A DNA stretch of 64,000 bases from Bartonella sp. JB63 (GTDB lineage: Bacteria; Pseudomonadota; Alphaproteobacteria; Rhizobiales; Rhizobiaceae), in assembly GCF_002022665.1 (NCBI RefSeq), contig NZ_CP019788.1, positions 1 to 64,000 on the forward strand, written 5' to 3'. Position 1 is the first letter of the stretch, and the number at the start of each line of letters is the position of its first letter. The translations under genes were made by a program, and so were the position numbers. Below the pieces are notes generated by a model that searched no databases, was not told the DNA's origin, and worked only from the letters and a program-made list of their open reading frames with translations. Positions 39,423 through 48,751 of the stretch are shown here, one piece after another.

Positions 39423-41018
39423 TCATTCCAGCTGTTTTGTAGAACCAAAACTAATACGACACAATAGCATAAGAATGAATAAGATGAAAGTAGAGAATGT
39501 TCTACATTTATTGTTCCAAATAGGGGTAATTGGTTGTGGAATCGGTGCATCAAGAACGCCAATGATATTATGTCCAAGAGAGGAAATGATTCTTCCATAA
39601 GAATCAATAATGGCTGATATTCCATTGTTTGCTGCTCGGATAAGAGGCATTCCCAATTCGACAGCACGGAGTTGTGCTTGTTGAAAATGTTGATATGGAC
39701 CAGGTGTTCTACCAAACCATGCATCATTTGTTATATTAATAATTGCTTGAGGGTGAGGACCTTTAAAAGTTGTTCCATTAGGAAATATAGCTTCATAACA
39801 AATAAGTGGAAGATAAGAAAATCCATTTGGCGTCATAACAGTTTTTCGCACATTGGCAGCATTATAGCCACCAATGTTATCGGCGAGAGCATGCAATCCA
39901 ATTTTTTTCAATAAATTTTGATATGGAAGATATTCACCAAAGGGAACGAGATGAAGTTTATCAGATGTGTGAAGAATGTCACCTTTGGCATCAATGAATG
40001 CAATTGTATTAAAATATTGTGTTTGAGTGTCAGGAGAAGGGTTGCTACTTCGTACGGCACCGATAATAGCCCATTGCTGAGGCTTGAGAAAAGAACCAAT
40101 ACGCTTTGTAAGAATAGAAGGCGCATTACTAAGAATATAAGGAAGTGATGCTTCTGGCCATATTATAAAATCAGGATCTGGATTCTGACTAATGACTTTT
40201 TTGATACTTAAGTTTAGATGAGTTGCAAATATATCTTCTTTTTTTGTATTGCTTAATTTGGTAGTTTGTTGAATAGAGGGTTGAACAATGCGAACCCAAT
40301 GATTACTGTTTTGGTATTCTGTTATATTAGGTGCTGTGTTCAAACGATAAAATCCAAATCCACTATGGGCTACTATAAGAAGAAAACAGAATGAAAGTGC
40401 TGAGAATTTTTTTTCATTTGTTAATAAAACAGTTGGCAAACTATAGCATAAAACAGCAAGAATATTCATTCCATAGAGTCCTACAATCATATCTGATTGC
40501 ATGAATATCGGGCTTGGCATAGCTGTATAACCAAGAGCATTCCATGGAAAACCTGTTAATAAAATAGCGCGCAGCCACTCAGCTAATCCGAGTGCAAAGG
40601 CTAAGACAAAAAAACGTGATATGTTTTTTGTCCATAATAAGAAAACAATGATGCCAGCAAAAAACCAATAAAGAGCAAGATAAGCAGGAAGACAAAAAAT
40701 AGAAAATGGTAGTGCCCAAGCAAAAGAAATCGGATCTATTAATAAGGCATTGCTTAGCCACCAAAGGCTAAAAATAAAATAACCAAAGCCAAAATTTCCA
40801 AAGATTAACGCATTTATCAAAAGGCGTTTTTTGTTGTTTTGAATAGTATTAATTTCATCGAGAAAAATAACAAAGATGGGAAATGTTAAAAAGCAAATGG
40901 GTGTTAAATAAAAAGGTGGGAGTGCAAAAGATGTTAATGCACCACATAAAAAGACACATATTTGCCGTTTCCAACCAGTGATAGAAAACAGGAAAAGATT
41001 CAGCCTCTTTAACAACAC
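39423..41018 (-). CDS. lnt: Apolipoprotein N-acyltransferase
   Basis: Lnt adds the third acyl chain to lipoproteins in the inner membrane, needed for their transport to the outer membrane. The N-terminal 225 residues hold about seven membrane helices. The periplasmic nitrilase-like domain carries the triad E289 (IIWPEASLP), K354 (SDKLHLVPFGEY) and C407 (LICYEAIFP). The start is GTG at 41018, immediately after the corC stop, with AAGGAT six bases upstream. A last helix near the C terminus anchors the domain. Confidence 0.96.
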   Translation of the reverse strand: MLLKRLNLFLFSITGWKRQICVFLCGALTSFALPPFYLTPICFLTFPIFVIFLDEINTIQNNKKRLLINALIFGNFGFGYFIFSLWWLSNALLIDPISFAWALPFSIFCLPAYLALYWFFAGIIVFLLWTKNISRFFVLAFALGLAEWLRAILLTGFPWNALGYTAMPSPIFMQSDMIVGLYGMNILAVLCYSLPTVLLTNEKKFSALSFCFLLIVAHSGFGFYRLNTAPNITEYQNSNHWVRIVQPSIQQTTKLSNTKKEDIFATHLNLSIKKVISQNPDPDFIIWPEASLPYILSNAPSILTKRIGSFLKPQQWAIIGAVRSSNPSPDTQTQYFNTIAFIDAKGDILHTSDKLHLVPFGEYLPYQNLLKKIGLHALADNIGGYNAANVRKTVMTPNGFSYLPLICYEAIFPNGTTFKGPHPQAIINITNDAWFGRTPGPYQHFQQAQLRAVELGMPLIRAANNGISAIIDSYGRIISSLGHNIIGVLDAPIPQPITPIWNNKCRTFSTFILFILMLLCRISFGSTKQLE

Positions 41019-42041
41019 TTAGCTATCCTTATAAGGCTGTTTTTCCTTAAGATTTTCATTTTCTGGGATACGAAAAATGCGTAGTCGTTTAATTCGACGT
41101 TTATCAGCTTCTAAAATACGGAAACGATAACCCGGTACAGTTTCAATGATTTCACCTTTTGAAGGAATGCGATCAAGAATGGAAACGATTAAACCACCAA
41201 TGGTGTCCACTTCATCGCCATATTCTCCTACGACAAAATCAGGACCAAGAGCTTTTTCCACATCTTTTAATTCAGTTTTTGCATCAACCAACCATTTATT
41301 ATCGGGTTCGCGCACTATAGCGTTATCGATATTATCATGTTCATCTTCAATATCACCAACGACCAATTCGACAATATCTTCCATAGAAACTAAACCATCT
41401 GTTCCACCATATTCATCGATAACTAAAGCCATTTGTGTTCGTGTGGCTTGCATACGTGTTAATAATTTGCTTGCGAGCATGGAACGAGGCACAAATAGAA
41501 CTTTTCTGATAAGATCTAGTTCACCGATAGGGTGGTGTAAGTCTGTATGATTTAACTGTAGAGAGGCATATTTTTGTTCATTTTGAGTGAAGCCGGTAAT
41601 AAAGGGAGTTATATAATTAAGAATATCGTGGATGTGGATCATACCTCGTGGATCATCTAATGTTTCAGCATATACAGGTATGCGTGAATGTCCAATTTTT
41701 GCAAAAAATTTAAGAGCTTCACCAAGAGGAGTATTGATTTCCAATGCTTCTATTTCAGAACGTGGGATCATAATATTGTCAACACGCGCTTCGCGTAGAC
41801 ATAAAATATTGTGAAGCATAGTACGTTCTTCAGGAGAAAAAAGTGCTATTCCTTTCTCATTATCGGCTGCGAGTACATCAGTTAGACCATCTCGTAATGA
41901 TGTATGATTGCGTCTACGTAAAAATGAAAATAGATAACCTAGCAATGAATTTTTCTCTGTGTGGTTTGTTCGTTGTATGGGATATTCTTCAGAATTAGAA
42001 GATATTTGAGTATCATTTTGTGTATTAGTTTTATCCGCCAT
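41019..42041 (-). CDS. corC: CorC/HlyC-family protein with two CBS domains
   Basis: A cytoplasmic protein with two CBS domains (about residues 85-215: IMIPRSEIEAL, HSRIPVYAETLDD, ARKVLFVPRSML-like segment, TQMALVIDEYGGTDGLVSMEDI) and the C-terminal CorC transporter-associated domain (about 245-325: VGEYGDEVDTIGGLIVSIL). The N-terminal membrane DUF21 part is absent, as in the short CorC form. The family is linked to magnesium or cobalt efflux; older haemolysin labels are not well supported. It is followed without a gap by lnt. Confidence 0.92.
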   Translation of the reverse strand: MADKTNTQNDTQISSNSEEYPIQRTNHTEKNSLLGYLFSFLRRRNHTSLRDGLTDVLAADNEKGIALFSPEERTMLHNILCLREARVDNIMIPRSEIEALEINTPLGEALKFFAKIGHSRIPVYAETLDDPRGMIHIHDILNYITPFITGFTQNEQKYASLQLNHTDLHHPIGELDLIRKVLFVPRSMLASKLLTRMQATRTQMALVIDEYGGTDGLVSMEDIVELVVGDIEDEHDNIDNAIVREPDNKWLVDAKTELKDVEKALGPDFVVGEYGDEVDTIGGLIVSILDRIPSKGEIIETVPGYRFRILEADKRRIKRLRIFRIPENENLKEKQPYKDS

Positions 42042-42144
42042 AGCTTTAAAAATCTTCTAAACTTTCTCAATTATAATAGCTTCACTAATTATTTTAAATC
42101 TTAAATTATTTGTAACACTGATTTTAAAATTAGTTTTTATCATT

Positions 42145-42621
42145 TTACAACAATTTAGTATAGGGATCTTTTATAGATAGCTTTTGAAGTATTTCTCTTT
42201 CTAGTTTTTCCATTTGATTAGCTTCATCATTTGTTTCGTGATTATAACCAAGAAGATGAAGAATACCATGAATGATTATATGCGTTAAATGATCCTGAAA
42301 TGATTTTTCTTCTTCTTCTGCTTCTCGCATGACAGTTTCTTGCGCAATGATTATATCACCAAGAATGAGGCCAGGATTTTGTCCAGCTTTAAGAGGAAAA
42401 GAAGGAAAAGATAAAACATTGGTAGGTTTATTTTGATGACGCCATTGTGCGTTAATTTGTGCCATATGCTTATCATCTGTAAAAAGCAGGCTGAGTTCAC
42501 TTTTTACTTCATTTAATGATAAATGCTGCAATGTGGTAGTTAGGGCTTTTTCAGTGATGTTATAAAGAATTTTCTCATCACCCCATTTAGCACTCTCAAT
42601 TGTCATATCAATAGAAATCAT
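42145..42621 (-). CDS. ybeY: Endoribonuclease YbeY
   Basis: YbeY is a zinc endoribonuclease for 16S rRNA 3' maturation and ribosome quality control. The metal motif [11 protein letters not shown] supplies H118, H122 and H128 of the H-x3-H-x5-H pattern. The start [13 protein letters not shown] resembles other rhizobial members. The 158-residue length is normal. It lies between the broken phoH and corC, in conserved order. Confidence 0.96.
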   Translation of the reverse strand: MISIDMTIESAKWGDEKILYNITEKALTTTLQHLSLNEVKSELSLLFTDDKHMAQINAQWRHQNKPTNVLSFPSFPLKAGQNPGLILGDIIIAQETVMREAEEEEKSFQDHLTHIIIHGILHLLGYNHETNDEANQMEKLEREILQKLSIKDPYTKLL

Positions 42622-42673
42622 AGGAAATTGCTCTCATTTTCTTTATGAAAAGCATGGATGGGAATGATATTTT

Positions 42674-43739
42674 TTATTCAGCAGAATCATAATCATAAGC
42701 CCGAATGATAGTAGAAACAAGAGAGTGTCACACAACATCTTTTTCATTGAAATGAATAATTATAATATTTTCTATATCTGAAAGAATACGAACTGCTTCC
42801 ACTAAGCCTGATTTTTGTCCTGCAGGCAAATCGATTTGGCTTAAATCACCGGTTACAATCATTCGTGATCTTTCTCCTAGGCGTGTTAGGAACATTTTCA
42901 TCTGCATGGAAGTGGTATTTTATGCCTCATCAAGAGTGGTTACTGAATGAGCAAGTGTTCGACCACGAATGAAAGCTATAGGAGCTATTTCTATAACTCC
43001 AGAGGCTAAGATGCGTTCTACTTTTTCAACAGGAATCATATTATACAGAGCATCGTAAAGGAGGCATAAATAGGGATCAACTTTTTCTCTAATATTACCG
43101 GGCAGGAAGCGAAGATGTTCTCCAGCTTTAATGGCAGGACGTGAAAGAATAATCCGTTTAATGATACCACATTTTAGAAGCATTACAGCATGAGCAATGG
43201 CAAGATATTTTTTTCCAGTGCCTACTGGACCTATGCCAAAAACAAGTTCAGCATTTTCCATAGCGCTCATACATATAAGTATCTTGTGTTAAGATACGGG
43301 CATAGATTGTTTTTTTATGGGTATTAAATTGTGCTAGTCTATGTTTTGCAGAAGAGTTAATTATTTGAAGTTTTTCTTGCTGCTCATTAGGCAAATTTGC
43401 CATAGCGATTGCAATTTCTGTATCTGATGAGTAAGCTCTTGATGTATTTTTGCTTTTTGATAAAGTTGATCTAATATATTGCGCTTGTTGTATAACAATA
43501 GCTGTTCCATGAATTGAAACTTTATTACTATGCGGACGGATATCAAGTTTGAGTTTATTTTCAATATAAGAAGGTTTGCATCAAATTTGCTAAAAACTGT
43601 TTTTGCAGTGTTGTTTTCAAAAATTAAAATAACATGCTTGCTGTTGAATGTATCAACTGTTTTAGAAATACCTTGTATTTTGAGAAGGAACACTTTTTAT
43701 CTTTGGAATGTGCTTCGATTTTTTGGTTGATGCTTTCAA
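42674..43739 (-). pseudogene. phoH: Broken phoH-like ATPase gene
   Basis: PhoH-like proteins are P-loop ATPases, thought to act with YbeY in RNA metabolism. The remnant starts at about 43739 after AAGGAG and then runs through several frames with stops. HGTAIVIQQAQYILDQLYQKAK belongs to the N-terminal region. A longer intact stretch reads FGIGPVGTGKKYLAIAHAV (the Walker A is altered from GKT to GKK) up to RTLAHSVTTLDEA, then stops where the family has DEAQNTT. After that come [21 protein letters not shown] and [17 protein letters not shown], and a further stop in DVV*HSLV. At least two stops and one frameshift make it non-functional. It keeps the usual place between miaB and ybeY. Confidence 0.93.
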
Positions 43740-43844
43740 CCCATACTCCTTATTTGTTTATGTTATAGCTTTAATATAAGCACTTATCTTTAAAAGTGAA
43801 ATGGCTTTTAAGATTATATTTTAAAATAGAAATATAAGTTTTTT

Positions 43845-45227
43845 TTAATTTATGTCAGCTTTTTCACCAACGAAACTATTAGAGCTTGCGTTTTTAATAC
43901 GGATTTTCATAATAGTTCCAACAGAAGCTTGTGTATTTACGACAACAGGTAAAAGCCAAGGGGAGCGTCCTACCATTTGCCCAGAGTGACGGCCAATTTT
44001 TTCAATGAGAACATCAGTTGTTTGACCAATTTTAGAGTGTAAAAATGTATGTTGTTGGTCAAGAAGAACGGTTTGTAAATACTGGAGGCGAGCATTTTTA
44101 ACTGTTTCATCAACATGGTTTTTCATTGTTGCACCTACTGTACCAGGCCGAGGTGAATATTTAAAAGAATAAGCAGAACTATAGCCTACTTGTTTAATAA
44201 GTTTGATAGTTTTTTCAAAATCTTCGTCAGTTTCACCTGGAAATCCTACAATGAAATCGCCTGATAAAGCAATATCAGGTCTTGCAGAACGAATTTTATC
44301 GATAAGCTGAAGATAATGAATACTTTTATGTTGTCGGTTCATTGCTTTTAAGATGCGATCTGAACCCGATTGAACAGGAAGATGCAAATAAGGCATAAGT
44401 ATATCAAGATCTCGATGTGCAGCAATAAGACTATCATCCATATCACGTGGATGACTCGTTGTATAACGCAATCGCTTTAAACCATCAATTTTGGCTAGGT
44501 GATGGAGAAGATCACCAAGGCGCCAAGTTTTTCCATCGATATTTTGTCCATGCCATGCGTTTACATTTTGTCCAAGAAGTGTAATTTCTTTTACACCTGC
44601 TTCAATAAGCTGACGGGCTTCATCAGTGATTTGCTCAACCGATCGCGATATTTCTACACCACGTGTGTAGGGAACAACACAAAAAGTACAAAATTTATCG
44701 CAACCTTCTTGTACTGTTAAAAATGCACTAATGCCTCGTTGTTGCACAGCTTGTTTATTATGAGGTGGTAAATGGGTAAATTTATCTTCAACAGAATAAT
44801 CTGTTTCGACAACTTTTTTCCCTTGTTTGACTTGTTTTAATAGTTCCGGTAGGCGGTGATACATTTGTGGACCAATGATAAAATCTACAGTTGGTGCACG
44901 CCGCAAGATTTCATTTCCTTCGGCTTGTGCAACACAACCTGTAACACCGATCATCAAAGGTTTATCATGTGTACGTTCTTGACGTATTATTTGCAAACGA
45001 CCAAGATCAGAGTAAAGCTTTTCTGCTGCTTTTTCCCGAATATGGCAAGTGTTGATCAAAATAAGGTCGGCATCATTTGGTGTTTGTGTGGCGATATAAC
45101 CTTGAGCGCTTAGAGCATCATTCATTCGTTGGCTATCATAAACATTCATCTGACATCCATAAGTTTTGATGAAAACTTTTTTGGAGTGACTAGGAAGTAT
45201 GTTTTTATAGTTTATACGATGATCCAT
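43845..45227 (-). CDS. miaB: tRNA-2-methylthio-N6-dimethylallyladenosine synthase MiaB
   Basis: MiaB is a radical-SAM methylthiotransferase acting on A37 of tRNAs. The N-terminal UPF0004 domain carries C25 (KTYGCQMN), C61 and C98 for one iron-sulfur cluster. The radical-SAM motif has C176, C180 and C183 (GCDKFCTFC). A TRAM domain follows at about 380-450. The 460-residue length is typical. Downstream is the broken phoH; upstream lies rimI. Confidence 0.97.
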   Translation of the reverse strand: MDHRINYKNILPSHSKKVFIKTYGCQMNVYDSQRMNDALSAQGYIATQTPNDADLILINTCHIREKAAEKLYSDLGRLQIIRQERTHDKPLMIGVTGCVAQAEGNEILRRAPTVDFIIGPQMYHRLPELLKQVKQGKKVVETDYSVEDKFTHLPPHNKQAVQQRGISAFLTVQEGCDKFCTFCVVPYTRGVEISRSVEQITDEARQLIEAGVKEITLLGQNVNAWHGQNIDGKTWRLGDLLHHLAKIDGLKRLRYTTSHPRDMDDSLIAAHRDLDILMPYLHLPVQSGSDRILKAMNRQHKSIHYLQLIDKIRSARPDIALSGDFIVGFPGETDEDFEKTIKLIKQVGYSSAYSFKYSPRPGTVGATMKNHVDETVKNARLQYLQTVLLDQQHTFLHSKIGQTTDVLIEKIGRHSGQMVGRSPWLLPVVVNTQASVGTIMKIRIKNASSNSFVGEKADIN

Positions 45228-45258
45228 ATTGAGCTTTTAAACGTTTTTTTTTTAAATC

Positions 45259-45750
45259 TCAATCTATTTGCTTGAAAGTTTTTTGCATGATGATTGCATC
45301 TATGAGTCCGTTTTGCGCTTGGTAGTAAGCTTGGCGTTTAGCGATCTTTTGAAATTTAAACTGTTTATAAAGGGCTAAGGCAGGAAGATTGGTTTCTTCT
45401 ACTTCTAGAAAGAGCTTTGTTGCGCGTTCACGGCGAAGATGGCGGAATATATAATCAATAAGAAGATGACCAATTTTTTGTTGACGGTTATTAGAATGAA
45501 CAGCGATTGTTATAATTTCTGCTTCATCAAGAATAAGACGACACAGACAAAATCCTAAAATTTGATGAGGTTGTCCAATGAGATGAGCTTTATAGCCAAA
45601 AATAGAATGGTCTTTTAAAAAAGTCTCAAATGTTTGTTTTGTCCACGCTAGGGCAAAACAATTTTTATGAATTTGATGAAGAAAAATACTGTCCTCGCAA
45701 TGTAGTGGCGCAATTACAAAAAATTTTTTTGTCAACGAAGATTTAGCCAT
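45259..45750 (-). CDS. rimI: GNAT-family acetyltransferase RimI
   Basis: RimI acetylates the N-terminal alanine of ribosomal protein S18 in E. coli; its substrate here is not proven. The GNAT core is at about residues 65-145, with the acetyl-CoA loop HSNNRQQKIGHLLIDYI and EVEETNLPALALYKQFKF. Its ATG overlaps the tsaB stop by one base, the usual tsaB-rimI pairing. Confidence 0.93.
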   Translation of the reverse strand: MAKSSLTKKFFVIAPLHCEDSIFLHQIHKNCFALAWTKQTFETFLKDHSIFGYKAHLIGQPHQILGFCLCRLILDEAEIITIAVHSNNRQQKIGHLLIDYIFRHLRRERATKLFLEVEETNLPALALYKQFKFQKIAKRQAYYQAQNGLIDAIIMQKTFKQID

Positions 45751-46433
45751 TATTGTTTTCGCGGTAAAGCAAAATCAGTTTGTTGTTTTGCATCAGTATC
45801 CCGTAAGTAGAGGGGACGCGGTGGTGCTTGAGCCTGTTTATTTGCAGCCAGGTATGCATAAGTTAACACGTCTGCTGCATCACATGGAATGTGATCCGGT
45901 ATAATTCTTTTGTTTATTATATTGTTTTTAATGTATAGAGCAATAATTTCAGAAGCTGGGCCGGTGAGTATGGTGTGTTGGGGTAGATCTGCAACAATAT
46001 TTTCAGCTGTTTTTAAACTTGGCATGCTTAAAGCTATAAGATTGTTGTTGAAATTTTGATGATAGAACATTCCTCTACCAGCTTCAATGATAACAGTGAT
46101 GATTGATGTGGTATTTTCATTGACCACCTGTGCTGCTAATGCTTCAAGTGAGCTTACTCCAATGGCTGGGATTTCTAACGCTAAGGCCAAAGCTCTTGCA
46201 GTAGCAACACCTATACGTATACCTGTAAATGATCCTGGCCCAATATTGACGGCAATACGATTAATCTGATCAAGCTTGATATTTGCTTGATTAATTAGCT
46301 GATCGATTTGACCAATGAGTTTCTCAGCATGACCTTTGCCAATGCATTTACTGATGCGTGCAACAACAGATTTATGCTGAACAAGTGCAACAGCACAATA
46401 AATTGAAGCAGTATCTATAGCGAGAATAAGCAT
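45750..46433 (-). CDS. tsaB: tRNA threonylcarbamoyladenosine biosynthesis protein TsaB
   Basis: TsaB is the partner of TsaD in forming t6A at position 37 of ANN-decoding tRNAs. The ASKHA-type start MLILAIDTASIYCAVAL and the segment INRIAVNIGPGSFTGIRIGVATARALA are typical. The 227-residue length is normal. The gene heads a tsaB-rimI-miaB unit. Confidence 0.96.
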   Translation of the reverse strand: MLILAIDTASIYCAVALVQHKSVVARISKCIGKGHAEKLIGQIDQLINQANIKLDQINRIAVNIGPGSFTGIRIGVATARALALALEIPAIGVSSLEALAAQVVNENTTSIITVIIEAGRGMFYHQNFNNNLIALSMPSLKTAENIVADLPQHTILTGPASEIIALYIKNNIINKRIIPDHIPCDAADVLTYAYLAANKQAQAPPRPLYLRDTDAKQQTDFALPRKQ

Positions 46434-46739
46434 AAACGCTTTTTAGCTGAATATATTGATAAATAAAAGGTTAGTTTTTGTTTTTAGAAATTTTATCTAT
46501 AAAATATTAAAAAATGGTGAGATCAGTAAGGTATATGATTCTTTTTAAGATGTGTTTGATTATAGCGCGTATATCTTATCAAAGAAAAAAGATACGTTTT
46601 AAACAGATTTAATATCTTGGATTTTTCTGCAACTCATATTCAAGAAAGTGAAATATTTAATGTACTTTTTAAAATTTGATATAGTCAAAATTAAAGAACT
46701 TTATCATCAGAATACTGAAGATACTCAGGACAGATATAG
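46434..46739. other. AT-rich gap between tsaB and the yeiH-like remnant
   Basis: About 300 bases without a recognisable gene. It should contain the tsaB promoter on the minus strand. I see no hairpin, repeat or RNA gene here; part may be further decayed sequence of the neighbouring pseudogene. Confidence 0.4.
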
Positions 46740-47687
46740 AGCTGATTGAAGCACATATAATGCGCTATCCTGCTTTTTTAAATGAACGAATATCAACATT
46801 TAATCCCAGTCCTGCCATTGAAATAATAATGAAAAGTTGGGTAATAAAATTGATGGGAATGAGAGCAGTTGTAGGAATATAAGTTCTGCTGAGCGTATAA
46901 GCATCATGATAATAAAACCAATGATAAACCATGAAATATTATGTAAACATATACGAGTCCTGGCCGAGGATAAATGATTGCTAGAGTAAAAATAACCGGA
47001 TCCAACATTAAGATGTGCACTAATTTACAAGAGTTGCTATTTGAACATTCACAAAGGTATAGATGTTGCTGCTGCTAAAACCTGTGGAATAGCATAAACA
47101 GTCATGCCTGCTAATACCATATTGGTTGAATGATAAATTGAAGAACAGTTGTAAAGAAGACAGAATGAAATAATAGCTTCTAAGAGAACAGTGAATGCAA
47201 TTGATGTGGCTACTTCTTCACTTTTCGCATTAATAACAGGTGCAGTGGCTACAATAGCTGAATTTCCGCAGATAGCATTACCCAGGCGACAAGCATTGCT
47301 AAATTTTTAGAAAGTCCATAAAGTCGTCCAATGATAAAACTGATGAGAATAGTAAGAAATAAAATAATTATAATACCAGCAAGGTAAAGTCCAACCAGTG
47401 GAAAATACTGTATGAACGCTAATGCTTGCACCTAAAAGAACAATAGCGATTTCAAGAAGTGTTTTTGCGCAAAAATTTATTACCTTTATCAAAATATTTT
47501 GGAATATAAGGACAACTGTGGACAATAGAACCTAATAAAATCGCTAAAATAATAGTTTCAAATCCATGCTTCTGCAAGAAGTTGCTTTTCTATAATTTCT
47601 AAACCATAAGCAAGTGCTGATATAAATTGCACAAACTAAAAAACCTGCTCCTAAATTGATTAGGTAAGATAAATTTCTACTTGGCAT
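46740..47687 (-). pseudogene. Remnant of a YeiH-type putative sulfate exporter family gene
   Basis: Pieces of a ten-helix membrane protein can be read on the minus strand in changing frames: MPSRNLSYLINLGAGFLVC, ILAILLGSIVHSCPYIPKYF, KTLLEIAIVLLGASISVHTV, then GNAICGNSAIVATAPVINAK, the hallmark of the YeiH/UPF0324 family, then MVLAGMTVYAIPQVLAAAT and near the end DIRSFKKAG followed by a stop where the family has tryptophan. Multiple frameshifts and stops preclude function. The family label sulfate exporter is a database convention with little experimental support. Confidence 0.87.
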
Positions 47688-47773
47688 TTCACTGAAATCC
47701 CCTCCCGTTTTTTAATTAAAACCTCACTTTAAATTTAGGGATTATCACAGAAAAATGATGAGTAAGTAAATAA

Positions 47774-48379
47774 TTAAAGATTAGTTCTTGCCTTTAAGGC
47801 AGCAGCTAAAGTTCCATCATCAAGATAATCTAATTCACCACCTACTGGTACTCCGTGAGCAAGACGGGTAATTTTAACGGAAAACTGGGAAAGTTGATCG
47901 GTAATATAGTGAGCTGTCGTTTGCCCTTCAACGGTAGCATTAACGGCTAGGATGATTTCTATAATTGAGTTATTAGTAACACGGTTTATTAAGGAAGTGA
48001 TGTTCAGTTCATCCGGACCTATTCCATCTAAAGGAGATAATCGTCCACCTAAGACATGATAATGTGCTGGTAAAATTCTTGCACGTTCAAGAGCCCAAAG
48101 GTCAGAAATATTTTCAACAACAATAATTATTGATTTATCCCGGCAGGGATCTGTACAAATTGAACAGGGATCTATTGTATCTATATTGCCACAAACAGAA
48201 CAAATTCGAACTTTATTTGCAGTTTCTCGCAGAGCAGATTCTAAAGGTTCTAGAAGGGTTTCTTTTTTCTTAATAAGATGAAGAGCAGCACGACGTGCTG
48301 AACGCGGGCCAAGACCTGGTATTCGAGCTAAAAGCTGAATAAGGCGGTCAATTTCATGGCATGAAATATGTTTAGACAT
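47774..48379 (-). CDS. recR: Recombination protein RecR
   Basis: RecR forms a ring clamp that works with RecF and RecO at DNA gaps. The helix-hairpin-helix part ([19 protein letters not shown]), the zinc finger ([16 protein letters not shown]) and the Toprim domain ([14 protein letters not shown]) are present. I start at the ATG of [13 protein letters not shown], giving 201 residues like E. coli RecR; a TTG lies 12 bases earlier. It follows ybaB and dnaX in the usual order. Confidence 0.97.
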   Translation of the reverse strand: MSKHISCHEIDRLIQLLARIPGLGPRSARRAALHLIKKKETLLEPLESALRETANKVRICSVCGNIDTIDPCSICTDPCRDKSIIIVVENISDLWALERARILPAHYHVLGGRLSPLDGIGPDELNITSLINRVTNNSIIEIILAVNATVEGQTTAHYITDQLSQFSVKITRLAHGVPVGGELDYLDDGTLAAALKARTNL

Positions 48380-48410
48380 GCTATTATCCAAGAATTTAAA
48401 TATAGCTTGT

Positions 48411-48737
48411 TTATAAAAATGGAAATTGAAAACCTGGTGGGATTGGCAATCCTGCAGTCACACTTTTAGTTTTTTCTTCAATAATTACATCAAGTTTAGT
48501 TTTAGCATCGTTATAAGCAGCTATAACAAGATCTTCCAGAATTTCTACATCTTTAGGATTCATCAATGAAGTGTCAATTTTGATTGATGATATGGCGTTT
48601 TTACCATTAATAGTGATATTGACAAGTCCTCCACCTGCTATACCAGTTGCTTCCAGATTGGCCAACTCACTTTGAATTTGCTGCATTTTTGTTTGCATTT
48701 CTTTGGTTTTTTTTATTATATTCATCATATCACGCAT
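48411..48737 (-). CDS. ybaB: YbaB/EbfC-family nucleoid-associated protein
   Basis: A 108-residue DNA-binding protein with the helical start [21 protein letters not shown] and the beta core [21 protein letters not shown]. The family forms tweezer-like dimers that coat DNA. It is located between dnaX and recR, as in most proteobacteria. The internal start at [10 protein letters not shown] (four residues later) is also possible. Confidence 0.94.
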   Translation of the reverse strand: MRDMMNIIKKTKEMQTKMQQIQSELANLEATGIAGGGLVNITINGKNAISSIKIDTSLMNPKDVEILEDLVIAAYNDAKTKLDVIIEEKTKSVTAGLPIPPGFQFPFL

Positions 48738-48751
48738 AGGGATTAGTTTCC

